From: Dendrocalamus latiflorus
Taxonomy: Eukaryota; Streptophyta; Magnoliopsida; Poales; Poaceae
Length of the DNA stretch: 64,000 bases
Direction of reading: 5' to 3'
Assembly (NCBI GenBank): GCA_017311315.1
Contig: CM029610.1
Span: 41,370,870-41,434,869 of the forward strand
Positions 56,879-64,000 of the stretch are shown here, in pieces. Position numbers and translations under genes: made by a program. A model generated the notes under the pieces. It was not told the DNA's origin, did no database searches, and saw only the letters and a list, made by a program, of their open reading frames with translations. Each line of letters begins with the position of its first letter. Within the stretch, counting starts at the first letter, position 1.

Positions 56879-59800
56879 ATGGGCTACATCAGGGATATCC
56901 CGGTTCTCAAAGGAGACAACTACGGTGAATGGAAGAAAAAGATTGACCTGGCTTTTATCTTGGCTGAGGTGGACTGGGTAGTCACCACACCGTGTCCCAC
57001 AGAGCCTGTGGCACCGATGAGGGATGAAAATGAGGCTGATGCTGCTTGGCAGACTAGACAGAGGGACTATGCTCCCAAGAAATGTTTGGCTGTGATAAAG
57101 AACACGATTGAGCCTGCAATTGTGGGCTCAATCGCAGAGTGTGACACTGTCACAGAGTACCTTGAGAAAATAAAGAGTCAGTTTACTGGCTCTTCAAAGA
57201 CTTATGCTACACAGCTGATTAAGCAGCTTGTGACAGAAAGGTACTCTGGTGGTGGCAGTGGCATAAGAGAGCACACACTAAGGATGAGTAACTTGGCATC
57301 CAAGCTTAAACCAATGGATTTGGCTCTCAAGGATGAGTTCCTTATTCATTTGATTTTTGCTTCCTTGCCGAAAGAGTTTGACACTTTTGTTGTCAACTAC
57401 AACATGCAGCTCGAGAAATGGGACTTAGAAAAGTGCATAGCTATGTGTGTGCAAGAGGAGGAAAGAATTAAATCCTCACATGGTGGTTATATCAACTATG
57501 TGAAGGACAACAAGAAAAAGAACTTCAACAGTAGCTTCTCATCAAAGAACAATGGAAAAGCCCCTGTCCATCAGCCTCAACAGAATAATTTTGCAGTAGA
57601 CAAAGATCAGTGTCTTCACTGCAAGAAGACGGGATACTACAAGAAGAACTGTCCCGATTACTTAAAGATGATAATGGCAAAGAAAGGTGAGAACATTATT
57701 ACCTTTATAAATGAGTCCATGTATGTACAATATTCAAAATCTACTTGGTGGATTGATTCAGGTGCAACTGTTCATGTTGCCAATAATTTGCAGGGATTCC
57801 GTTCGACGAGGACTACGCAAAGAAAAGAAAGATGCGTTAAAGTCGCAAATTGAGTCCAAGCTCAAGTTGAAGCCGTTGGCGATCTTTCGTTAGAGCTAGC
57901 TGATGGCTTCACTCTTTTACTTAGAAATGTTCTTTATGTACCCTCTTTACAGAGGAATTTGATTAGTGTTTCAAATTTGGACAATGATGGTTATGATTGT
58001 CATTTTAGAAATGGCAAATGTGAAATAATGTTTAATGATAAATGCATTGGTCTTGCCATCAAACAAGACGAGCTTTATTTATTGTCACTTCGTGAATATG
58101 TGAATTCCGTATGTGATGTGAATGAGCGTATATCCTCGCCTGTGAATGTGAACAGAAAACGAAAGAGAACTCATAATGCATCGTCGAAATTATGGCACTG
58201 TCGTTTAGGCCATATTTCGAGGGGGAGAATAGAAAGACTAGTTAAGAATAAAATTCTTCCTCTATTAGAGTTTTCAGACCTAGAACAATGCAGAGAATGC
58301 ATTAAAGGAAAATATGTAAAGAAAATTAAGAAAGACGCCAAAAGAAGCACAGGAGTTCTACAAATTGTTCACACAGACATTTGTGGTCCTTTTCCTGTGA
58401 AAAGTGTGGATGGATATGACTCATTCATAACATTCACGGATGATTACTCCCGTTATGGATATATTTATCCAATCAAAGAAAGAAATGAAGCCTTGGATAA
58501 ATTCAAGATATTTAAGGCTGAAGTTGAAAACCAACACGATTTAAAGATTAAGATAGTCCGATCTGACCGTGGGGGAGTACTACGGTCGACATACCCCATA
58601 TGGACAAGTTCCTGGACCTTTTGCAAGGTTTTTACAGGAAAATGGCATAGTGGCCCAGTATTCTACACCGGGCGAACCTCAGCAAAATGGAGTAGCTGAA
58701 AGACGCAACCGTACCCTGATGGATATGGTGCGAAGCATGATGAACTATTCCACACTGCCATTGAGTTTATGGATGGAGGCGTTGAAAACCGCCATTCATA
58801 TTCTCAACAGAGTGCCTAGTAAGTCGGTGCCCAAAACACCGTACGAGTTGTGGACAGGAAGAGTTCCCTCACTAAACCACTTACGTGTGTGGGGGAGTCC
58901 TACTGAGGCTAAAGTATTTAACCCAAACCTTGGGAAGCTTGATCCCAAAACAGTAAGTTGTCATTTCATTGGCTACCCTGAAAAGTCAAAAGGTTTTCGT
59001 TTCTACTGTCCAGACAGATATACAAAGTTTGTAGAAACGAGACACGCTGTCTTCTTAGAGGATGAAATGATGAGAGGAAGTATGGTAGCTCGAGAGATTG
59101 ACCTTGAAGAGAAGCGGGCGTATGCGCCCACTCCGATGATTCAAGAGCCATTCTTCACACTACCTGCTGTCGCTGCACCGACGGTGCAAGACACTGTAGT
59201 GCCAGCACCAGTTATTGTTCCTCTTGTGGCAACAATGAATGAGAATGAGGAACCTGTTCTTCAGGATCCTATAGAACCCATTGCCACAGATGAGGGGGAG
59301 CAACAACAGCCTCAAACAGAAGATGTACCAAATGAGGAGGCCCCGAGGAGGTCTCAAAGAGTAAGAAAATCAACAATTTCTGATGATTATCAGATTTATC
59401 ATACAGAGGAATTTCAAATAGAGGATGATCCCACCTCATTTGAAGAAGCCATGAGAAGCGAAAATTCTTCAAAATGGCTTGAGGCCATGGAAGAAGAAAT
59501 GGGGTCCATGAAGGCTAATAAAGTCTGGGACTTGGAAACTATTCCTAAAGGAGCCAAAACAGTAGGCTGTAAATGGGTCTACAAGACAAATCTTGACTCC
59601 CAAGGGAATGTAGAAAGATACAAAGTGCGACTTGTGGCAAAAGGCTTTACGCAAAGAGAAGAGATTGATTACAATGAGACCTTTTCTCCAGTCTCATGTA
59701 AAGATTCCTTCAGAATCATAATGGCATTAGTAGCACATTATGATTTAGAGTTACATCAGATGGATGTAAAGACGGCATTTCTTAATGGGGATTTGGAGGA

Positions 59801-60992
59801 AATTTTTACATGGCACAACCGAAAGGTTTTGTCGTGGAAGGAAATAAAAGAATGGGATGCCGCCTAAAGAAATCGATTTATGGGTTAAAGCAAGCTTCAA
59901 GACAGTGGTACTTGAAGTTTGACAGTACAATAAGAAAATTTGGGTTTAAAGAGAATGTAGAGGACAACTGTGTTTATGCAAAGTTTAAAGATGGAAAATT
60001 TATCTTCCTAATCATGTATGTGGATGATATCCTACTAGCTAGTAGTGATGTCAGTCTGCTACTGGAGACAAAGAAGTTTTTGTCCTCAAACTTTGATATG
60101 AAAGATCTTGGTGAAGCTTCGTTCGTTCTAGGAATCGAAATTCACCGGGATAGAAACAAAGGGACATTGGGACTGTCACAAAAGACATACATAGAGAAAG
60201 TCTTAAAGAAATTTGGTATGCATAAATGTAGTCCTTCACCTGCACCTATAGTCAAGGGCGACAGATATGGGGATTTTCAATGCCCCAGGAACCAGTACGA
60301 GCTCGATCAAATGAAATCGGTTCCATATGCTTCAGCTGTCAGAAGCTTGCAGTATGCTCAAGTGTGTACGCGCTCTGACTTAGCGTTTGTTACCGGGTTA
60401 CTTGGCAGATTCCAGAGCAATCCTGGAATAGAACATTGGAAATTGATAAAGAAAGTCTTGCGTTATTTGCAAGGAACAAAAGGCATCATGATGACATACA
60501 GAAGATCAGATTCACTCCATATAGTGGGGGTATACAGATTCTGATTTTGCGGGAGATGATAGAAAGTCGACATCCGGATATGTGTTCACTCTCGCTGGAG
60601 GAGGTATATCGTGGAAAAGCTCAAAGCAAACCGTCACTACATCGTCCACAATGTATGCCGAGTTTGTAGCATGTTATGAGGCTACGGGGTAGGTGAACTG
60701 GCTAAAGAAGTTCATACCCGGTTTAAAAGTGGTTGACGACATCAATAGACAACTTAAGTTGTGCTGCGATAATGAACCCGCAGTAACGTATGCCCACAAC
60801 AATAAGTCAAGTGGTGCTGCCAAACACATTGACATAAAGTACTATGTTGTGAAAGATAAAGTTCGGGATCAAATTATAAGTCTTGAGCATATAGGTACCG
60901 CAAAGATGTTAGCGGATCCGCTTACTAAAGGCTTACTACCCAACGTGTTCAGAGAACATGTAGCCGGCATGGGTTTAAGGGAAAGCCTATGA
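56879..60992 (+). pseudogene. Copia gag-pol polyprotein, broken by stops and frameshifts
   Basis: ATG 56879 opens MGYIRDIPVLKGDNYGEWKK. Domains in order: gag; zinc knuckle CLHCKKTGYYKKNC, with Tyr in place of the His ligand; protease WWIDSGATVHVANN; integrase with HCRLGHI..CREC finger and catalytic HTDICGPF, TFTDDYSRYG and NGVAERRNRTL; reverse transcriptase with FLNGDLEE and YVDDILLAS; RNase H with STMYAEFVA and KHIDIKYY. The intact protein would package, copy and insert the element. Breaks: TGA at 57851-57853, one-base insertions near 58570 (extra G), 59806 (extra T in a T-run) and 60530 (extra G), and TAG at 60691-60693 (Gln in relatives). Order integrase before reverse transcriptase defines copia. 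Confidence 0.95.
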
Positions 60993-61170
60993 TTCCTGGA
61001 CTAAAAGATGGCCCAAAAGATTAAAGTAACTATTTCAGAACAGAGAGGTGTACTGTAGCTGTTGAATCTATCGGCGATTGACCGTGACGATGAGACATGT
61101 TCTATGCACTAATCTGTGATGGAATGAGTAAAGTCAAAAGTAATTAAAAGATAAAGCATAGATTGAGATC

Positions 61171-61180
61171 AAGGGGGAGA
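61171..61180 (+). other. Polypurine tract of the copia element
   Basis: AAGGGGGAGA followed by one base and then the 3' LTR start TGTTAG at 61182. Confidence 0.9.
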
Positions 61181-61181
61181 A

Positions 61182-61628
61182 TGTTAGATTGATCTCAGCC
61201 GATTAGCCCAACGGCTAATCGGGCCTTGATCCGCGCTCTGATCGGGGGCGCCCAGCCCAACCACTGGCTGATGGGCCCCCGTCGCGCTGCGCAATAAATA
61301 GAGGGTGGGGGCCGGCGGCTCGACCAACGAGGTTCGCCTGAGCCGCAATCCCCACCCGAAAAAACCCTAGACCGATCTAGAGGCTGCGCAGTAGGTGGCG
61401 GGAAGTTCCATCGCCGTCACCGGATCTACGCCGCCGCCGACCTTCTCTTCCCCGACCGTCGCTGCTCGTGCACAGACTTCATCGACGAACCAGCGATGGC
61501 CAACTCCTCTTCCACGCAATCGGACGGTCGGTACCCCTAACCCTAATCCTCTCTCCCTCTCGGTATCTCTCTCTAATCCGAACAAGAAACCCCTAGATCT
61601 ACCCCAGGAGATCCTAATCGGCCTAACA
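61182..61628 (+). repeat. 3' LTR of the copia element
   Basis: 447 bases, the same termini as the 5' LTR, lacking one GTCACC unit and one base relative to it. The target duplication AAACA follows. Confidence 0.95.
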
Positions 61629-61633
61629 AAACA

Positions 61634-62260
61634 AAGTTCTTACCCCACAAAAGCAAACCGAAGGATTGGACCAAGGTCGCCACATCACTGCATGGGAATG
61701 CATGCTCAGGCTTGGACAAGCCGTGATCAACTCCGCCTTCCTCTGTGGTTCGAAGAATCAAGCATAGGTTGCTGGAGAAGAGGATGCCGAGCCCAAACCC
61801 TCGACGCCAACCAAATCTCGGCCGGAACAGCCAAGCCCAGATCAACCAAAATCAGTGAGAAAACAGCCAGCCAAAGAAAGGTCGGAAGATGTGCTCTAAA
61901 AGAGGATTTTATGCCGTATCAAAGCCCCTAGGAAAATCCCGACTAAAATAGAGAAATCATGGCGCCACCGCAGGGCATCGGCCCGACGAAATCACGAGAG
62001 AGGGGACGGGAAAAACAAAATCTGGAACGCGTCCTCACCCCTGTTCCAATCCGTTCGAAATAAGCCCAGCAAAATTAATAAATTACCGATATAGCCTCAT
62101 GTCCAATAAAAACACACACACGCACATTAAAAATGTGAAATGTTTTAATTTGTAATATCGAATCCATTTTCAATGATTAAATATCATGATTGATTTTGAC
62201 AAAACATGCCAGAAATATGAAGGAAGCAATTTGCCAAACCCTTTGGGCAACACATGACCA
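61634..62260. other. Continuation of the pre-insertion sequence and AT-rich DNA
   Basis: 61634-61935 probably belongs to the older copia relic's LTR or its flank, because the target duplication joins 51010 to 61634. No gene. 62040-62260 is AT-rich with a CACACACACGCACA tract near 62112. Confidence 0.4.
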
Positions 62261-62261
62261 T

Positions 62262-62330
62262 ACACACACATATACATATACATATATACATACATATGTA
62301 TATATGTATGTATATACACGCGCGCGCGGT
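62262..62330. repeat. TA-rich and CG microsatellite
   Basis: CACACACATATACATATACA, palindromic ATACATATGTAT words, then CGCGCGCGCG at about 62318-62328. Confidence 0.85.
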
Positions 62331-62334
62331 AGCG

Positions 62335-62640
62335 TTATTCTGCGCGTGCGTGTATTCTACGCTTAGTTTCGCATTCCGGCAAGTTATTACTGGTTGTGCG
62401 AAAAATTATCATCGGCTGTGAAGAAAATTATCACCAGTTGTATTGTTTGTGTTTGGCAGTAACTTCACTCGCTATCGATGGTAACTTCATGCAGAACCGA
62501 TGATAACTTTCTGACACTGTGAAGGTTTGGCAATAATTTCATTCAGAACCGATGGTAACTTTATTCAGAAATATTAATAACTTTCCTAGGTATTTTACAC
62601 ATGTGTGCTAGTTAGCGTGTGTGTGTGTATGGCCAGCTTC
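62335..62640. repeat. Repeat with GATGGTAACTT motifs
   Basis: Words GATGGTAACTTCAT, GATGATAACTTTC, GATGGTAACTTTATTC and the flanking CAGAACCGATG recur four times across 62465-62575, after related ATTATCATCGG and ATTATCACCAG words. Probably a MITE fragment. No terminal repeat was fixed. Confidence 0.5.
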
Positions 62641-62830
62641 TAAAAATTGCCTTTTGACTTTTCTACGGTAACTAACTTTCAAACGAAATATCTTTTTAAG
62701 ATGGGATCTACAAGTTGATTGTAATACACACTGTATTAACTTCACTTATATCTGTCAAAATCACACGTGAGTTTCTGTTATTTCATTTTTTTCTTATGAA
62801 CAGCCCAAAAGCCATAATATAAAATCAAAA
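62641..62830. repeat. Second copy of the dispersed repeat found at about 5243-5385
   Basis: TTTTGACTTTT, AACTTTCAAACGAAATAT, GGGATCTACAAGTTGA and CACACGTGAGT occur in the same order and spacing as in the left-hand copy. Same orientation. Family unknown. Confidence 0.55.
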
Positions 62831-63183
62831 AAAACATGTCCATAGTTTTTCTCCTGCACAAAACGTGATCTGAAAGCAACTTGCCAACATGACACTTCGG
62901 AATTGCAATACTTTTGCTGAGTCAACTGTTGTTCATAGTTCTAGGCCATTTTTGAGGGCCATACCCCCGTACGTCATTTCAATTCACATCTTCGTGGATC
63001 CATGTAAGAGAATAGCTTTCTGAAAAGGATTTATGTATAAAAGCGATAATATACAGAGGAGCACACTTACTGTTGGGATAATATCATACAGTCAAAGGTA
63101 TCGCCCTGTATACACACTGCAATAGTGAGGAACACTGGCAATGACGGTATTAAAATACCGAAAAAACAATGTACATGTATATA
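62831..63183. other. Unassigned spacer
   Basis: AT-rich DNA without genes. Its right end is where the LINE-like poly(A) tract lies. Confidence 0.35.
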
Positions 63184-63330
63184 TTTTTTTTAGATAAAGG
63201 ATATAAAATCTGACCTATATATCCACAAGAGATATATACAGCCAAAAGTTACACGAGCTCTTAGGCTCAAATCCTCAAAACTGAGGAGCATGAAACAACA
63301 AGAAGAACAACTTAAGGACTATGAAAAATA
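63184..63330 (-). mobile_element. LINE-like 3' tail
   Basis: On the minus strand the sequence ends TATCCTTTATCTAAAAAAAA at 63184, preceded by GGTCAGATTTTATA, TGTATATATCTCTTGTGG and GAGCTCGTGTAACTTTTGGC. Grass L1-type LINEs commonly finish with a TTTATCTAAAA.. tail of this kind. No reverse transcriptase frame is seen upstream in the window. Confidence 0.5.
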
Positions 63331-64000
63331 ACTAGATAGACTGAGCTTCCGCACTTTTCTTCGTCCTTGCTTTCAACCAAATCCCTATCTTCATCCGGCT
63401 GAGCCATCCAAACTTCAGTCTGCTTTACGTGAAGATGGACCTCCGAGGCGACGTCTCCAAGGAGGCGACGAGGGTCGCCGACGCCGCCTGCCTCACCGAG
63501 GCAAGGTTTTCACCTGGAGATCAGTAAACATGAGGGCTATTGAGTGCCAAGACAACACCTCCAGGAAGGACCATGGCGCCCGAATGCGTCATCGTTGTCG
63601 AGACCGGTAAGATCACCGGCAAGGCTTTCGCCAGCACCTCCACAGCACCCCACGCACTACCCACACACACAAAAGATCGCCACCAACACATCGGAGCCCT
63701 GTACGCCTCAAGGCCATGGCATAGCCACCCTTGAACTCCACGACGAGCAAACCCGTCGCTGAGACAGCACCGCTCCTGCGCGCACCACCCTACTGCGGGG
63801 AGCAGAACGACAGCACGGCGCACCATGTCGCCTCTCCCGCTACTCCCGCGCATGCGCTCGCCTAGCTCGACCAGAAGCGCGCCCGCGGCCGCCCCGCCGA
63901 CGAGCCTCCCGCCGCTCCTCAACTCCACCGCGCGCCTCCGCTTCCCTCCCAGCGCGCTCCACTCCCTCCCCCTCCGCGCGGGCCTCTCCACTCCACAGCT
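63331..64000. other. GC-rich segment at the right edge
   Basis: GC-rich DNA with a 156-codon minus-strand frame (63521-63991) rich in Gly, Ala, Arg and Val, and overlapping plus-strand frames; none has a recognisable family. It may be the 5' side of the LINE-like insert, a transduced host fragment, or the start of a gene beyond the window. Confidence 0.3.

Larger units (their letters stand above)
51011..61628 (+). mobile_element. Full-length Ty1/copia retrotransposon with a nested hAT element
   Basis: Two LTRs (51011-51464 and 61182-61628) are flanked by a perfect 5-base duplication AAACA (51006-51010 and 61629-61633). Inside are a primer-binding site, a leader interrupted by a 3.9-kb hAT element, gag, protease, integrase, reverse transcriptase, RNase H (copia order) and a polypurine tract. 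Without the hAT insertion the element is about 6.7 kb. It inserted in or beside the LTR of an older copia relic. It is structurally complete but its coding frame is broken. Confidence 0.96.

Overview
The window is nuclear DNA from a grass, most likely a rice (Oryza) species or close relative. It holds two host genes near the left end and then almost 47 kb of layered transposable elements. The grass call rests on three things: plant GT-AG intron structure, the repertoire of grass transposons (Stowaway and PIF/Harbinger elements, Tat-type gypsy, copia, hAT, Helitron), and a PIE1-like gene next to an NPF7-type transporter. From memory, unchecked, that pair lies side by side on rice chromosome 2. 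The amount of nested transposon DNA suggests a genome larger than cultivated rice, but that is inference.

Layout. 1-4980 (- strand): the 5' part of a PIE1/SWR1-type chromatin remodeller. Twelve coding exons can be placed, giving 319 residues including the HSA domain, and the gene runs off the left edge. 4981-9839: decayed LTR and repeat debris. 9840-11580: the 3' half of a Helitron with a broken PIF1-like helicase, its terminal hairpin and CTAG end, fused to GC-rich DNA (to about 12530). 13310-16700 (- strand): a complete NPF7 (NRT1/PTR) transporter gene with five exons, predicted 606 residues, and a TATA box.

17270-26250: gypsy DNA, including a - strand Tat-lineage element (LTR, polypurine tract, decayed integrase and RNase H) with an antisense extra ORF and about 210-bp tandem repeats between integrase and the 3' LTR. 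28116-36709: a three-level nest. A hAT-type element (8-bp target duplication) contains a very long LTR unit (5-bp duplication), which contains a PIF/Harbinger element (3-bp TAA duplication). 36710-47640: AT-rich debris, two tandem palindromic MITE-like units, a short hAT element with an 8-bp duplication, a fold-back element, microsatellites and a GC-rich promoter-like region. 47641-48684: a second copy of the Harbinger family.

48976-51010: a - strand copia relic (gag, primer-binding site, LTR). At 51011-61628 a full-length + strand copia element lies immediately beside or inside its LTR, with two LTRs and AAACA duplications. That copia carries in its leader a 3.9-kb hAT element with an unbroken 712-residue transposase. 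61629-64000: repeats and a LINE-like 3' tail.

The host genes are independent: chromatin remodelling and membrane transport. The rest is best read as a stratigraphy of insertions. Perfect target-site duplications fix the order of insertion at several nested levels, and many premature stops in the relics look like C-to-T changes in CHG contexts, a mark expected of methylated transposons.
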